Of a stretch of DNA of 64,000 nucleotides, positions 34,080 through 45,023 are shown piece after piece. The position numbers and the translations under genes were made by a program. Each line of letters opens with the position of its first letter. Positions within the stretch are counted from its first letter, which is position 1. This DNA comes from Lentibacillus sp. Marseille-P4043 (GTDB taxonomy: Bacteria > Bacillota > Bacilli > Bacillales > Amphibacillaceae): the NCBI RefSeq assembly GCF_900258515.1, contig NZ_LT984884.1:886245-950244 (forward strand), given 5' to 3'. Under the pieces are notes generated by a model. It ran no database searches and was not told where the DNA came from. It saw nothing but the letters and a program-made list of their open reading frames with translations.

Positions 34080-35558
34080 TTATTTCAAATCAAGTGATTC
34101 CATTGTCCAAGATTGAATCTTATCAACGAGTTCAGGTTTATCAGTTAACTTTTCGCCGTAAGAAGGGATCATTTCTTTTAGCTTTGGTTTCCATACATCA
34201 AGCTGCTCAGGGAAACAATTTTCAATTAAACGAATCATATCTGAAACGGATGTTGAGGCACCTGGAGAACCACCAAGTAATGCGGCTAAGGAACCATCTT
34301 TACAACGTACAACTTCTGTATCGCTAAATTGAATTGTTCCCTTGCCCTTATCTGTATCTTTAATTACTTGTACACGTTGTCCTCCCACTTTTAGTTCCCA
34401 ATCTTCATCTTTCGCATCAGGGAAAAACTCACGCAGTTCTTTCATTCGTTCTTTTTTTGTTAATCTTAATTGTTGGATTAAGTATTGTAATAATGATAAG
34501 TTTTTTGCACCTGCAGCCATCATCGTAATTAGATTATGCGATTTGACTGAGCCAAATAAATCCATATTTGATCCTGTTTTTAGGAATTTAGGTGAAAAAC
34601 CAGCAAACGGTCCGAAAATCAACGTTTGTTTGCCGTTAATTGTTCTTGAGTCCAAGTGTGGAACAACAAGTAGTGGTGCTCCGTCTGGATTTTTACCATA
34701 TACCTTCGCATGATGCTGTTTTATTACCTCAGGATTATTACATTCCAAGTATTGCCCACTAATTGGGAATCCTCCGATATGTTTGCTTTCAGGAATTTGC
34801 GTTTTCTGTAGTAAAGGTAAACTTTTACCACCAGCACCAATAAATACGAACTTCGCTGTGTGTGTTTCAATTACCTCTTCACCTTTTTGAACGGTAACTT
34901 CCCATAAACCGTCTTTCCTGCGCTTGATATCTTTAACATTGTGGTTGTAATTGATATTCACATTTTCTTTTTCTAGGTAATCACACATTGCGCGGGTTAG
35001 TGCCCCGTAGTTGACATCAGTACCATCATCAATTTTTGCCCCTGCAACGGCTTCATTTGTTGATCGATCCTTCATCATAAGTGGGAACCATTCTTTTAGC
35101 ATACTTGGATCATCAGAGTACTCCATTCCGTTAAACAATGGGTGCTTAGACATTGTTTCAAAACGTTTCTTTAAAAAAGCTACATTTTTTTTGCCCTTTA
35201 CAAAACTAATATGCGGTAAACCTGTAATAAAGTTACGTGGCTCACCAATTAACTTTTGATCCACTAGATGAGCCCAGAACTGTCTTGAAAGTTGGAAACG
35301 TTCATTTATCCTAATTGCAGCTTCCATATCAATTGTGCCATCAGGTTGCTCAATTGTATAATTCATCTCACATAAAGCAGCATGTCCTGTTCCTGAATTA
35401 TTCCGTTCGTTAGAGCTTTCTTTACCAGCTTCATCAAGTTGTTCAAATACTGTAATTTTCCATTCTGGTGCTAATTCTTTTAGTAACACTCCTAAGGTAG
35501 CACTCATAATTCCTGTACCAATTAAAATAACATCTGATGTAGATGGCTTGTTATTCAT
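34080..35558 (-). CDS. mqo: Malate:quinone oxidoreductase
   Basis: Membrane-associated FAD enzyme that oxidises malate to oxaloacetate and passes electrons to quinone, an alternative to malate dehydrogenase. The 492-residue protein has the FAD motif [11 protein letters not shown] near the N-terminus, the family stretches [18 protein letters not shown] and [13 protein letters not shown], and a C-terminal GGSPGASTS region. Start 35558 follows gaggatg. Upstream lies a 13-bp palindrome also found ahead of lctP, so expression is probably linked to lactate metabolism. Confidence 0.96.
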   Translation of the reverse strand: MNNKPSTSDVILIGTGIMSATLGVLLKELAPEWKITVFEQLDEAGKESSNERNNSGTGHAALCEMNYTIEQPDGTIDMEAAIRINERFQLSRQFWAHLVDQKLIGEPRNFITGLPHISFVKGKKNVAFLKKRFETMSKHPLFNGMEYSDDPSMLKEWFPLMMKDRSTNEAVAGAKIDDGTDVNYGALTRAMCDYLEKENVNINYNHNVKDIKRRKDGLWEVTVQKGEEVIETHTAKFVFIGAGGKSLPLLQKTQIPESKHIGGFPISGQYLECNNPEVIKQHHAKVYGKNPDGAPLLVVPHLDSRTINGKQTLIFGPFAGFSPKFLKTGSNMDLFGSVKSHNLITMMAAGAKNLSLLQYLIQQLRLTKKERMKELREFFPDAKDEDWELKVGGQRVQVIKDTDKGKGTIQFSDTEVVRCKDGSLAALLGGSPGASTSVSDMIRLIENCFPEQLDVWKPKLKEMIPSYGEKLTDKPELVDKIQSWTMESLDLK

Positions 35559-35705
35559 ATAAATCATCCTCGTATAATAATAATTTGGTAATTCGTTCAA
35601 AGTTTATATTTCTCGTATTGTTAGTGAAGTACCCAACTTAAAATTTGGATTATGGTCGGATAAAGGAACATTTAAGTTCGTTTGTCTTAACATCGTTTAA
35701 AGCAG

Positions 35706-35718
35706 GTCATCAGATGAC
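35706..35718. promoter_or_regulatory. GTCATC-palindrome operator ahead of mqo
   Basis: GTCATCAGATGAC is a perfect 13-bp palindrome with one central base. Its near copy GTCATCTGATGAG lies ahead of lctP at 38280-38292. FadR-type GntR regulators bind such sites, and one is encoded between the two. Inference. Confidence 0.6.
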
Positions 35719-35767
35719 TAGCTTGTTTAGAAAGGCCCTACAGTTTGTAAAGCCAGAACAATCATTT

Positions 35768-36475
35768 TTAATCAATATATTCCGCAATTAAACGGTCAAC
35801 TTCAATCAGATGATCACGCATTGCTTTTTGGGCATTTTCTGGGTTTCTGGATTTAATGGCCTCAAAAATACGCTGATGTTCGTTGAAAAGAGCACCTTTT
35901 CTCTCATCTGAATATAAAATTAGCCGACGTGTTTCACGCATGGACTCAACCATAATATCGGAAACACTCCCCATTAGGTTTATTAGCATTCTATTATGTG
36001 TTGCATTTACTACGCTTAGATGGAATTCAAGGTCTGCTTTTTCACCAAGTTCCCCTTTCCCCTTCGCATCGTACATTTTCTGTAATGCTTTTTCCATCGG
36101 GATTAAATCTTCTTCTCGGTGACTAAGCGCAGCAGCACTTGCTGAACCAACCTCGAGAATTTTCCTTACCTCGGATAACTCTTTGATATCCTCACGCTTT
36201 AACAACAACGCAGTGGTAACAGGGAGTGAAAATTGAGAGGGATCAAACTTGGTAATATATGTTCCTTCCCCTTGTCGCATTTCCACTAAACCAATGGCAC
36301 GTAATCCGCTTAATGCTTCCCGGACCGCCGAACGGCTAACATTGTAGTTTTTTGCTAACTGTTCAACCGAAGACAGCTTATCACCTGGTGAAAGTTCGCC
36401 AGACTTTAACATATCAATCAATGAATCTGAAACTTCTTCATATATTTTTCTTGTCTTTATCGGCTTAACATTCAA
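35768..36475 (-). CDS. FadR-type GntR regulator (LutR/LldR-like)
   Basis: The 235-residue protein has the GntR winged helix (SGELSPGDKLSSVEQLAKNYNVSRSAVREALSGL) and the FCD ligand-binding domain (about 90-225, ending RDHLIEVDRLI). The TTG start at 36475 follows aggaggg. It lies between mqo and lctP on the same strand. In Bacillus the LutR protein of this class represses lactate genes. The pair of GTCATC palindromes makes it the likely repressor of both neighbours, with lactate as probable inducer by analogy. Confidence 0.88.
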   Translation of the reverse strand: MNVKPIKTRKIYEEVSDSLIDMLKSGELSPGDKLSSVEQLAKNYNVSRSAVREALSGLRAIGLVEMRQGEGTYITKFDPSQFSLPVTTALLLKREDIKELSEVRKILEVGSASAAALSHREEDLIPMEKALQKMYDAKGKGELGEKADLEFHLSVVNATHNRMLINLMGSVSDIMVESMRETRRLILYSDERKGALFNEHQRIFEAIKSRNPENAQKAMRDHLIEVDRLIAEYID

Positions 36476-36612
36476 GATATCCCTCCTATCCTACATTCTA
36501 GTTTACCGCACAGGTGCCAAATAAGGAAGAAGGAGCCTAGTCCAGTTTGTATTACAGTACTTTATTGGACTATTTGTTAAGGCTTTCTATTTACTTGGAG
36601 GTCATCTGCATT

Positions 36613-38199
36613 TTAAATAAATTGCATGATTACAAACCCGCCAATACCAGCTAAAATCCCATATAATATTGCTGGTGTTAACGTCTTTCGGATGACATCT
36701 CCCTCTTTACCTGTCAAGCCAACAACTGTTGACGCTGCAACAACATTATGAACACAAATCATATTTCCAGCAGCAGCACCAATAACCTGCAGTGCCAATA
36801 TAATTTGTGGATTCATACCAACTTCATTTGCTACATTAAACTGAATTGGTGAAAATGTCAGTGTTGAGACGGTTGCACTACCGGTAATAAATGCGCCAAG
36901 TTCTCCAAGGAATGGAGCAACAAATAACCAACCGGAACCAAATGTTTCTGCCAATGTCTCGGCAATGTATTGTGGCATACTAACTAAGTCATTCATATTC
37001 AAACCAGAGTTAGAGAACACCTGTACCAGTGCAAGAGTTGAAAACAAGGCAAGGCCAGCGCTCTTAACTTGTCCAAGTGATTCTTTTGAAGCCTTTGTGA
37101 AATTTGAAAATGACTTGCGCTGAATTAATATTGCAAATAGAGCTGCAATGAGTAAAATCGTTCCAGGGGAATATAATACTTCCCACCCAGATGTTATTCC
37201 TTCAATTCCAAGAATATTACTCCATGTCCAATCAACGTGATTAAGGGTAAACGCTTTAATTGGGTCTATGATTCTAGTGATAAGCAGTAACCCTACCACT
37301 ACTAAATACGGTGACCAAGCCTTTATTAACCCCATATTAGATTTATTCTCTGATACTTTAAAATCAGATTGGAGCGCCTCATTCCACGTTGTCTTTGGCA
37401 GAAGGAACCCTTTTCTTGCAGTTAATGTAGCAATAGCAAGTCCTGTTAATGAAGCTAAAATTGAAACAAACTCTTGTCCAAACAATGTTGCATATAAAAG
37501 GGATGACCCTGTATAAGTTATACCAACAAGAAGTGCCCATGGTACCATTGTTAATGTACTGGACAGCCCTTTTTTCTTACCAAAGAATAGAGTCAAAATA
37601 GCAATTAAAATAAGTGGTACAAATGTTCCAGCAAACAAGTCAATCAGTGTAACATTGACACCAATTTCATTGAAAAACGCTAGATTTGCATTAGGAATAT
37701 TACTTAAACCTACTTGAATCGGTGTACCGACTGCACCAAATGATACAGGGGAACTATCAGCGATTAAAGCCAATGTAGCAGCAGCCATTGGGTTAAAACC
37801 GAGTGCTACCATTAAAGGCCCTGTCACAACAGCTGGTGTCCCAAATCCCGCAGCCCCCTCAATCAATGCACCGAATAAGAAAGCAACAATAATAACTTGA
37901 ACACGCATATCGCTTGAAATATTACGAAAACCTTGATTTATCCGATCAACCGCACCGGTATGTCGGAGTGTATTTAGTAAAACAATCGCACCAAATAGAA
38001 TCAATAGAATGGTCAATGCTTTATGTAGCCCTTGAAGAATGGAGGCAATGACAATTGTCCCACCCATTCCCCACACAAAAAATGCAAGGCCAATTACAAT
38101 GAGTGCACTAAAGAGCATTCCTTTAACTGCTGGCATCCTAAAGATAACTAGGAAAATAAATGGTGCAATTATCGCACTTAATGCTGCAAATAATAACAT
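36613..38199 (-). CDS. lctP: L-lactate permease
   Basis: Proton-coupled uptake of lactate (and often glycolate). The 528-residue protein has about 12-14 membrane helices and the family stretches [17 protein letters not shown] and [18 protein letters not shown] start ATG at 38199 follows aaggggg. A cre-like site (38232-38246) and the GTCATC palindrome (38280-38292) are upstream, suggesting CcpA repression and lactate-responsive control. Confidence 0.95.
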   Translation of the reverse strand: MLLFAALSAIIAPFIFLVIFRMPAVKGMLFSALIVIGLAFFVWGMGGTIVIASILQGLHKALTILLILFGAIVLLNTLRHTGAVDRINQGFRNISSDMRVQVIIVAFLFGALIEGAAGFGTPAVVTGPLMVALGFNPMAAATLALIADSSPVSFGAVGTPIQVGLSNIPNANLAFFNEIGVNVTLIDLFAGTFVPLILIAILTLFFGKKKGLSSTLTMVPWALLVGITYTGSSLLYATLFGQEFVSILASLTGLAIATLTARKGFLLPKTTWNEALQSDFKVSENKSNMGLIKAWSPYLVVVGLLLITRIIDPIKAFTLNHVDWTWSNILGIEGITSGWEVLYSPGTILLIAALFAILIQRKSFSNFTKASKESLGQVKSAGLALFSTLALVQVFSNSGLNMNDLVSMPQYIAETLAETFGSGWLFVAPFLGELGAFITGSATVSTLTFSPIQFNVANEVGMNPQIILALQVIGAAAGNMICVHNVVAASTVVGLTGKEGDVIRKTLTPAILYGILAGIGGFVIMQFI

Positions 38200-38231
38200 G
38201 TTAACTAACCCCCTTTATTATGAGTTCACCA

Positions 38232-38246
38232 AAAAAACGCTTTCAT
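38232..38246 (-). promoter_or_regulatory. cre-like site ahead of lctP
   Basis: On the minus strand ATGAAAGCGTTTTTT fits the CcpA cre consensus WTGNAANCGNWNNCW at all but one defined position. It lies between the operator and the lctP start, where CcpA would act as a roadblock. Inference. Confidence 0.5.
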
Positions 38247-38279
38247 TTTTTCTTGTTAAACTGGTTATAAGATCATCAA

Positions 38280-38292
38280 GTCATCTGATGAG
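38280..38292. promoter_or_regulatory. GTCATC-palindrome operator ahead of lctP
   Basis: GTCATCTGATGAG differs from the perfect palindrome at 35706-35718 by one base. It is a likely second site of the FadR-type regulator. Confidence 0.55.
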
Positions 38293-39011
38293 TTATTTTT
38301 ATTTTAAAGCGAATTTAAAATTACGTCAATAATTTTTAGACTTGTTGTAAAATTTGTATGCATATGCAAAGGTGGTTAACGTGGGGATAGTGTCAGTCCC
38401 GCGCTTTTCTATAAATACGTTCTCCTTCTATTTACTTCCGTTAATGAAACAGCATTATCGGAGGATATAGTAAGAGAAGCAACATCTTCCTTGTTTAAAG
38501 TGACAATGTTGTTTTGAACTTTCAACTGGTATTACCCTTCCTTCATTTAATTTTCTTACTGCTGGGCGTAGAACGTTACTCGATTTCCCAGTTCGCCATT
38601 GCAATTGTAGTAAGCATACTTTGCAATCACATTTTCCAATTCTTCTAGGCTTGTAATGGTAACTTTCATACCAAGACACCACAGACCATCAATGTGTGCT
38701 GGATGTACCTTGTTTGCTACAAGAAACCCTGTTCACCATCCACCCCCTCCGATGACTGGTTTCACTGTGTGTTTGTGGTGACTAACAATGTTCTCACCTC
38801 CTTTCCCTTTAATAAAAAAAGCCTCTATAAAGAGACGGTGGGCACCAAACAATACAATAGTTAATCATCTATACATAACTTGAGGTTGGATTTTTTGCAT
38901 TTTTTCTGCTATATAGGGTTTTTCTGTCAATTTATCCCCGATTCTATCTATTTCAAACTGCTTTTGATATATTTGTAATATAGGTAAGAAGAAATATCTG
39001 GGGGTTAATAT
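38293..39011. other. Gap with decayed small frames between lctP and hsdM
   Basis: No gene of normal size is seen. On the minus strand there is a 37-codon frame (38556-38669, MKVTITSLEELENVIAKYAYY start), a second short frame with a ggaggggg ribosome site near 38750, and a stretch near 38430-38500 (KVQNNIVTLNKEDVASLTIS) that reads like coding DNA. I do not recognise a family, and the pieces are in different frames with stops between, so a decayed small-gene cluster is the best reading. It marks the left edge of the defence island. Confidence 0.35.
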
Positions 39012-40499
39012 ATGGCAAAGCTAACATTACAACAATTAGAATCACACTTATGGGAATCAGCAAATATTTTAAGGGGGAGCATTGATTCCTCTGATTATAA
39101 AAATTATATATTTGGTTTACTGTTTTTAAAACGTTTGAGTGACGTGTTTATTGAGCATGCGACATACGTGGAAGAAGAAGAAAATGATGATTATGCATGG
39201 TATGACCGTGATGAGCATCAGTTCTTTGTTCCAGAACGGGCTCGGTGGACACATATTCAAATCCAAACACAGGATATCGGTAATACGATTAACAAAGCCT
39301 TTGAAGCACTTGAAGAAGAGAACCCATCTTTAGTTGGTGTTTTGGCTAATATTGATTTTAATGATAAAGATAAATTACCTGATAAATTGTTATTACAATT
39401 GATTCAACATTTTTCTTCGATTGATTTAAGTAATGAGAATCTATCGGAACCCGACATGCTTGGGCGTGCTTACGAATACTTAATTAAGCAGTTCGCGGAT
39501 GATGCTGGAAAAAAGGGTGGCGAATTCTATACACCGACAAAAGTTGTTGAACTGATTGTGAATCTGATTAAACCAGAAGAAGGGATGAGGGTGTGTGATC
39601 CGACTGTCGGTTCAGGTGGTATGCTTGTTCAATCCGTCGATTACATTAAATCACAAGGTGGAGACGCACGTAATTTATCCTTACATGGACAAGAACGAAA
39701 CCTGAACACATGGGCGATTTGTAAGATGAATCTGTTGTTACATGGGTTAAGTGACCACAGAATTGAACGTGGAGATACGATACGTGAGCCGAAGCTATTA
39801 GGTGATGATAAGGAATTGCTTTTATATGACAGGGTAATAGCCAATCCACCTTTTTCACTTAAGAATTGGGGACGTGAAGAAGCTGAAGCGGATGAGTATG
39901 GTCGTTTTCGCTTTGGCATACCACCAAAAAACGCTGGGGACTATGCCTTTGTTCAACATATGGTGTCTACGTTAAACCATGAAGGTAAAGCTGGCGTCGT
40001 CATGCCACATGGTGTGTTATTCCGTGGTGGTGCAGAAGGGAAAATTCGCGAAGGTCTGTTAAAAGATGATTTAGTGGAGGCGATTATTGGGTTGCCATCC
40101 AACCTTTTCTATGGAACAGGTATCCCTGCTTGTATTTTAATCCTGAATCGAAATAAAGTAGAGAACCAAAAAGGGAAAGTGTTTATTTTAGATGGTTCTA
40201 AAGATTATCAAGAAGGCAAGAATCAGAACGTTCTTCGTAGTGAGGATATCGACAAAATTGTTCAGGCTTATGATGCTTGGGAAGACCAGGAGAAATATTG
40301 CCGAGTCGTTGACTTAGAAGAATTAGAAGAGAATGGCTACAACTTAAACATTGCCCGATACATTGATACTACCGAAGAGGAAGAAGAAATTGACGTTCAA
40401 GCGGCATTGAATGATTTGAAGAAGCTAGAGCAAGAACGTGAAGAAATAGAGGATAAGATGTATGGGTATTTGAAGGAGTTGGGATTTAATGAGTTATAA
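39012..40499 (+). CDS. hsdM: Type I restriction system methyltransferase subunit
   Basis: HsdM makes the N6-adenine methyltransferase of a type I R-M complex (M2S for modification, with R2 for cutting). The 495-residue protein has the N-terminal helical domain, the SAM motif DPTVGSGG at D196 and catalytic NPPF at N278. The stop overlaps the hsdS start by 11 nt. The usual hsdM-hsdS-hsdR order with overlaps indicates a single operon. All motifs are intact. Confidence 0.97.
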   Translation: MAKLTLQQLESHLWESANILRGSIDSSDYKNYIFGLLFLKRLSDVFIEHATYVEEEENDDYAWYDRDEHQFFVPERARWTHIQIQTQDIGNTINKAFEALEEENPSLVGVLANIDFNDKDKLPDKLLLQLIQHFSSIDLSNENLSEPDMLGRAYEYLIKQFADDAGKKGGEFYTPTKVVELIVNLIKPEEGMRVCDPTVGSGGMLVQSVDYIKSQGGDARNLSLHGQERNLNTWAICKMNLLLHGLSDHRIERGDTIREPKLLGDDKELLLYDRVIANPPFSLKNWGREEAEADEYGRFRFGIPPKNAGDYAFVQHMVSTLNHEGKAGVVMPHGVLFRGGAEGKIREGLLKDDLVEAIIGLPSNLFYGTGIPACILILNRNKVENQKGKVFILDGSKDYQEGKNQNVLRSEDIDKIVQAYDAWEDQEKYCRVVDLEELEENGYNLNIARYIDTTEEEEEIDVQAALNDLKKLEQEREEIEDKMYGYLKELGFNEL

Positions 40500-41739
40500 G
40501 GATTATCAATTAGATGAAATATTTAATATGAGCAGGAAAAATGTTAAACCCAATGATATCCCAGAGGAACAATTTCTTCATTATAGTATCCCTGCATATG
40601 ATAATGGTGAGAAACCGTTACTTGAAAGAGGAGCTTCGATAAAAAGCAATAAATATTTATTAAAAGAACCATCGATATTAGTATCAAAGTTAAATCCGAG
40701 AATAAATAGAGTATGGAAATTTGATAATGAAGACAAAAATAAGATAAATTCTATCTGTTCTACAGAATTTATGGTATATGAAAGAAAGAGTAGTGATATT
40801 GATTTAGAATATTATTATCAATTTTTTAAATCGAAAATCTTCCAAAGGTATTTACTAAATCTACAATCGGGTTCGACTGGGAGCAGGATGAGGGTATCTC
40901 CTAAGGATACATTATCAATACCTATACCAAAGCCAACTAAAAAGCAACAACAAAAAATCGCAGCAATCCTCTCATCCGTCGATGAAACAATTGAAAAAAC
41001 AGAACAAATCATCGAACAAACTGAGACGGTGAAAAAAGGATTAATGCAACAGTTGTTGACGAAAGGGATTGGACATACAGATTTTAAGTCTTCGCCACTT
41101 GGTGAAATACCAAGAAATTGGGAAGTTTTAAAAGTTAATGAGTTTGCTATTGTAGATTATGGTATATCGGAAGCTGTATCTAATAATACAGACCCTAATA
41201 TAGGTATCCCGATTATTACTGGAGCAAATATAACACTAGAAGGTAATTTGGATTTGACTAAACAAGTATATGTAAAAAAACGTGAACAGGAACGATTTCA
41301 ATTGAATAAAGGTGATTTGCTTTTTAATTGGCGTTCTGGAAGTCAAAAGCACGTTGGAAAAACAGCTATATTTAATTTAGATGATGAGTACACATATGCT
41401 TCTTTTATTTTAAAAATAAGAGTAAACGACGACTGTAATAATAAATTTTATTATCATTTATTGAATTATCTAAAATCAATTCAATATTTTTCAAAAGATA
41501 CTTCAGTCCAAGTAAATTTCAAATTGAATGCGTCGTCATTTCGAGAGCTTTTATTAATGAAGCCCCCACTAGAAGAACAGAAAGAAATTTCTTCAAGAAT
41601 TGATTCAATTAATGATAAAATTAAATTTGAGGAACAAAAAATTAGAATGTTAAATAATATCAAACAAGGCCTTATGCAACAACTTCTAACAGGCAAAGTC
41701 CGTGTACCAATTGATGATAACGAGGGGGTTCCGTCATGA
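40489..41739 (+). CDS. hsdS: Type I restriction specificity subunit
   Basis: HsdS chooses the two halves of the DNA target. The 416-residue protein has two target-recognition domains of about 150 residues, each followed by a conserved helix: the first ends with the repeat TKKQQQKIAAILSSVDETIEKTEQI..VKKGLMQQLLT, the second with KSPPLEEQKEISSRI-like KQGLMQQLLTGKVRV. The repeat in the two helical arms is the normal HsdS layout. It overlaps hsdM and hsdR at its ends. Confidence 0.96.
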   Translation: MSYKDYQLDEIFNMSRKNVKPNDIPEEQFLHYSIPAYDNGEKPLLERGASIKSNKYLLKEPSILVSKLNPRINRVWKFDNEDKNKINSICSTEFMVYERKSSDIDLEYYYQFFKSKIFQRYLLNLQSGSTGSRMRVSPKDTLSIPIPKPTKKQQQKIAAILSSVDETIEKTEQIIEQTETVKKGLMQQLLTKGIGHTDFKSSPLGEIPRNWEVLKVNEFAIVDYGISEAVSNNTDPNIGIPIITGANITLEGNLDLTKQVYVKKREQERFQLNKGDLLFNWRSGSQKHVGKTAIFNLDDEYTYASFILKIRVNDDCNNKFYYHLLNYLKSIQYFSKDTSVQVNFKLNASSFRELLLMKPPLEEQKEISSRIDSINDKIKFEEQKIRMLNNIKQGLMQQLLTGKVRVPIDDNEGVPS

Positions 41740-44681
41740 GCGAAGCACAAGCTTGGAATGAAGAAACGTTAGTGGAAAATCGAATGATGGACCAACTTCA
41801 GAAGCTTGGCTACACGTATGTTCATGGAACGGAACTGGATAAAGAGCGCACATCGCAAACGGAAGTTGTCTTAAAAGGGCGATTGGAAGCATCGATTAAA
41901 CAATTGAATCCATGGATAAATGAAAATAACTTAAATAAAGTGGTACGCAGTGTTACACATATGGAAGCCGCAAGCCTCATGGAAGCAAATCAACATTTTC
42001 ATGGACTGCTCATTAATCAGCTGTCGGTTCAACAAGATGTTGGGAGTGGACGGAAGAACCAGACGGTAAAACTGATTGATTTTGACAATATCAACAATAA
42101 CGACTTCATCATTACCAATCAATTCAGCTATACACATGCTAATGACATCATTCGTCCTGATATTATGCTGTATGTCAATGGTTTGCCATTAGTCGTGATT
42201 GAATGTAAAAGTCCAGCCCTGCCTCCAGATGAACAAATTGGACAAGGAGTGAAACAGTTACGTCGCTATCAACAAGAAAATGAAGCACTTTTTCATTATA
42301 ACCAATTCATGATTTCCACGAGTAATGACCGTGCAAAAGTTGGTACAATGGGGGCCAAAGCACAACATTATAGTACATGGAAAGAACCCTATCCGTTGGC
42401 TGTTCAGGATGTGGGGGAGGCCCCGACAGCCCAGGATATTTTAACGGTAGGAATATTGGAGAAAGAGCGACTGTTTGATATTATCTTAAACTTTATTGTC
42501 TATGAACCAGAAGATGGTCGAGTGATTAAGAAAATGGCTCGTTATCAGCAGTATCGAGCTGTGAATAAAGCTGTAAAACGAATCCTAACAGGTAAACATC
42601 CACAGGCTCGTGGTGGGGTTGTATGGGCGACACAAGGGTCAGGAAAATCATTATCGATGGTATTTTTATCGATGAAACTGCGACGTCTAAAACAGCTAGA
42701 GAATCCTGTCATTGTCGTTGTAACAGACCGCCAAGATTTAGATGCCCAAATAACCGCTACCTTTACACGATGTGGGTTTCCAAATCCAAAACAAGCTGAA
42801 TCTGTAGATGAACTCAAGTCATTATTACAACAAGGTCCAGGCTCTACCGTAATGACCTTAGTACAGAAATTCCAAGCCGAAGAAGATGAGGATTACCCCC
42901 TACTGACTGATTCAGAAAATGTCATTGTGTTGGTTGATGAGTCGCACCGTTCTCAGTACAGTTCGTTAGCGATGAATATGCGTATAGGTTTACCAAATGC
43001 AACGTATATTGGTTTTACAGGAACACCAATCGACAAAGAAGACAAAAGTACCGTACGAACCTTTGGAACCTATATTGATAAATATCCAATTGAAAAAGCA
43101 GTGGAAGATGGGGCAACGGTACCAATCTTTTATGAAGCAAGATTAATTGATTTACACGTTCAAGGCGAGACCATTGATACCTTATTTGACCGTTTCTTCC
43201 GCGATTATTCCGATGAAGATAAAGAACGGATTAAGCAGAAATACGTGACAGAAGAGGCGTTGACTGCATCTCCCAAGCGTTTAAAAACAGTTGTGCTTGA
43301 TATGATTGACCATTATGAACAGCATATCCAGCCAAACGGCTTTAAAGCACAAATTGTTTCGGTATCACGTCAAGCAGCCGTAGAATATAAAAAATTAATG
43401 GATGAATTAAGTGATTATGAATCAGCTGTCATTATTTCTAACAGTCATAATGATTCAGAAGAAATGAAACAGTATGGCCTGTCACGAGCAGAAGAAAAGG
43501 AATTTATCCAACGTTTTAAGAAACCATTAGAGGAGGACCCGCTTGCCTTTTTAATCGTCTGCGATAAGCTCTTAACAGGCTTTGATGCACCGATTGAACA
43601 GGTGATGTATTTGGACAAGCCCTTGAAGGAACATAATCTTCTTCAGGCCATCGCCAGAACGAATCGAACCTATGATAAAAAGTCACACGGATTAATTGTG
43701 GATTATTATGGTGTCTCCCGCTTCCTAGAAGAAGCACTCGGTATCTTTCATGAAGAGGATATCAAAGGGGCCATGCACCATGTGGATGAGGAAGTTCCAC
43801 GATTACAATCACGTCATCGCAGGGTGATGCAATTCTTTGATTATATACGAAAAGATGATTTAGAAGCTTGTTTGAAAGTGCTGGAACCAGAAGATGTGCG
43901 CAATACGTTCGATACAGCCTTCAAGAAGTTTTCTGAAAGCATGGATATGGTGATGCCAAGTCCAAAAGCGAAAGCCTATGTTGATGATTTGAAATGGTTA
44001 GGTAAGATTCGAAAGTTAGCGAAGTCCCGTTACCATGTCGATGATGGCACGTTGGATATATCCGATTGTGGTGGTAAGGTACGGGAATTGATTGAAGAAT
44101 ATGTTTATGCATCGACACCTGAAATTTTATTTGAACCTGTAAATATTTTAACCAATAAATTTGATGAAAAGTTAGATGAATTGAAGACTCCTGAAGCAAA
44201 AGCAGCGGAAATGGAACATGCCATTAAACATGAAATCCGAATCAAACTGGAAGAGAACCCAGTGAAATACACATCCATAAAGGAACGATTGGAGCAGTTA
44301 ATCGAACAACGGAAAGCACGACAATTAACGATTGAAGAACTACTGGAAGAATACCAAGCCATGAGAGAAGAAATGATGGATATGGAACAGGAGAGTCAAT
44401 CGTTCGGTCTAAAAGATGCCAAGCAGTTGCCGTTTTATCAGTTGTTGGAACAGCAAATTCCAGTTGAAATGGAGCAAGAAAGCTTAAAAGATTTGACCGA
44501 AATTATTACGTATATTATTCAAGATAATGCTGTGATTGATTGGACAGAAAAAGAAGACGTGAAGCGTGAAATGAGAAAAAGACTAAAGAAACAACTTCGA
44601 GCTAGCTCTGTTCCTAATAAACAAGTCGAAAGTGTAGCAAGACAATTGATGGAACTGGGTGAGGTTCATTATAAGCCTTAA
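41736..44681 (+). CDS. hsdR: Type I restriction endonuclease subunit
   Basis: HsdR translocates and cuts unmodified DNA. The 981-residue protein has the N-terminal nuclease with the core RPDIML...VIECKS, a helicase/translocase with Walker A ATQGSGKS and DEAD-like VDESHRSQ, and a long C-terminal helical region. It begins with an ATGA overlap with hsdS. A terminator follows. No missing motif is seen, so the system should be able to restrict. Confidence 0.96.
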   Translation: MSEAQAWNEETLVENRMMDQLQKLGYTYVHGTELDKERTSQTEVVLKGRLEASIKQLNPWINENNLNKVVRSVTHMEAASLMEANQHFHGLLINQLSVQQDVGSGRKNQTVKLIDFDNINNNDFIITNQFSYTHANDIIRPDIMLYVNGLPLVVIECKSPALPPDEQIGQGVKQLRRYQQENEALFHYNQFMISTSNDRAKVGTMGAKAQHYSTWKEPYPLAVQDVGEAPTAQDILTVGILEKERLFDIILNFIVYEPEDGRVIKKMARYQQYRAVNKAVKRILTGKHPQARGGVVWATQGSGKSLSMVFLSMKLRRLKQLENPVIVVVTDRQDLDAQITATFTRCGFPNPKQAESVDELKSLLQQGPGSTVMTLVQKFQAEEDEDYPLLTDSENVIVLVDESHRSQYSSLAMNMRIGLPNATYIGFTGTPIDKEDKSTVRTFGTYIDKYPIEKAVEDGATVPIFYEARLIDLHVQGETIDTLFDRFFRDYSDEDKERIKQKYVTEEALTASPKRLKTVVLDMIDHYEQHIQPNGFKAQIVSVSRQAAVEYKKLMDELSDYESAVIISNSHNDSEEMKQYGLSRAEEKEFIQRFKKPLEEDPLAFLIVCDKLLTGFDAPIEQVMYLDKPLKEHNLLQAIARTNRTYDKKSHGLIVDYYGVSRFLEEALGIFHEEDIKGAMHHVDEEVPRLQSRHRRVMQFFDYIRKDDLEACLKVLEPEDVRNTFDTAFKKFSESMDMVMPSPKAKAYVDDLKWLGKIRKLAKSRYHVDDGTLDISDCGGKVRELIEEYVYASTPEILFEPVNILTNKFDEKLDELKTPEAKAAEMEHAIKHEIRIKLEENPVKYTSIKERLEQLIEQRKARQLTIEELLEEYQAMREEMMDMEQESQSFGLKDAKQLPFYQLLEQQIPVEMEQESLKDLTEIITYIIQDNAVIDWTEKEDVKREMRKRLKKQLRASSVPNKQVESVARQLMELGEVHYKP

Positions 44682-44697
44682 TTAACAGCATCTAGGA

Positions 44698-44733
44698 GGC
44701 ATAACATCATGGAAAGGTGTTATGCCTTTATTT
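44698..44733 (+). terminator. Terminator of the hsd operon
   Basis: ggcataaca (44698-44706) pairs with tgttatgcc (44718-44726), followed by tttattt. It lies 16 nt after the hsdR stop. Confidence 0.8.
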
Positions 44734-44752
44734 ACAGAAGGGAATCAGGTTG

Positions 44753-45023
44753 ATGGGTAAAAAGAAAAGGACAAGCTGTCGTGAAGAAATGTTACAGGTG
44801 GTACAGCAACTTGTGAAAGCAAAAGGAAAAAATGAATTTTCAATCCAAGAGGTGCTAGATGAGATGGGAAGGGCTGGAACCACTTATAAGGATTCCACTA
44901 TCCGCACCCATCTGACAAGTAAATGTTGTGTCGAGACCAAACAACACCATCAAACCCTATGATGATTACAAACGTATCGGGCATGGTCTGTATGCTTTGG
45001 TGCATTCACCCGATGCTATGTAA
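44753..45023 (+). pseudogene. Frameshifted small R-M-associated gene
   Basis: The frame starts MGKKKRTSCREEMLQVVQQLV and continues with FSIQEVLDEMGRAGTTYKDST and IRTHLTSKCCV, then shifts near 44930 by one base into NNTIKPYDDYKRIGHGLYAL, ending TAA 45021-45023. The pieces read as one small winged-helix-like protein (about 90 residues) of a kind I recall beside restriction genes. The single-base shift probably inactivates it. Its 3' end overlaps the end of the convergent metallopeptidase gene by 18 nt. Confidence 0.6.

Noticed and set aside
33983..34327. 114-residue plus-strand frame opposite mqo
   Set aside because: It overlaps the 3' end of mqo antisense and has no family resemblance.
38455..38682. 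75-residue minus-strand frame (MVSWYESYHYKPRR...) as a gene
   Set aside because: It overlaps other short frames in different phases that look equally coding-like. The region reads as decayed DNA, so I describe it only as a gap with fragments.
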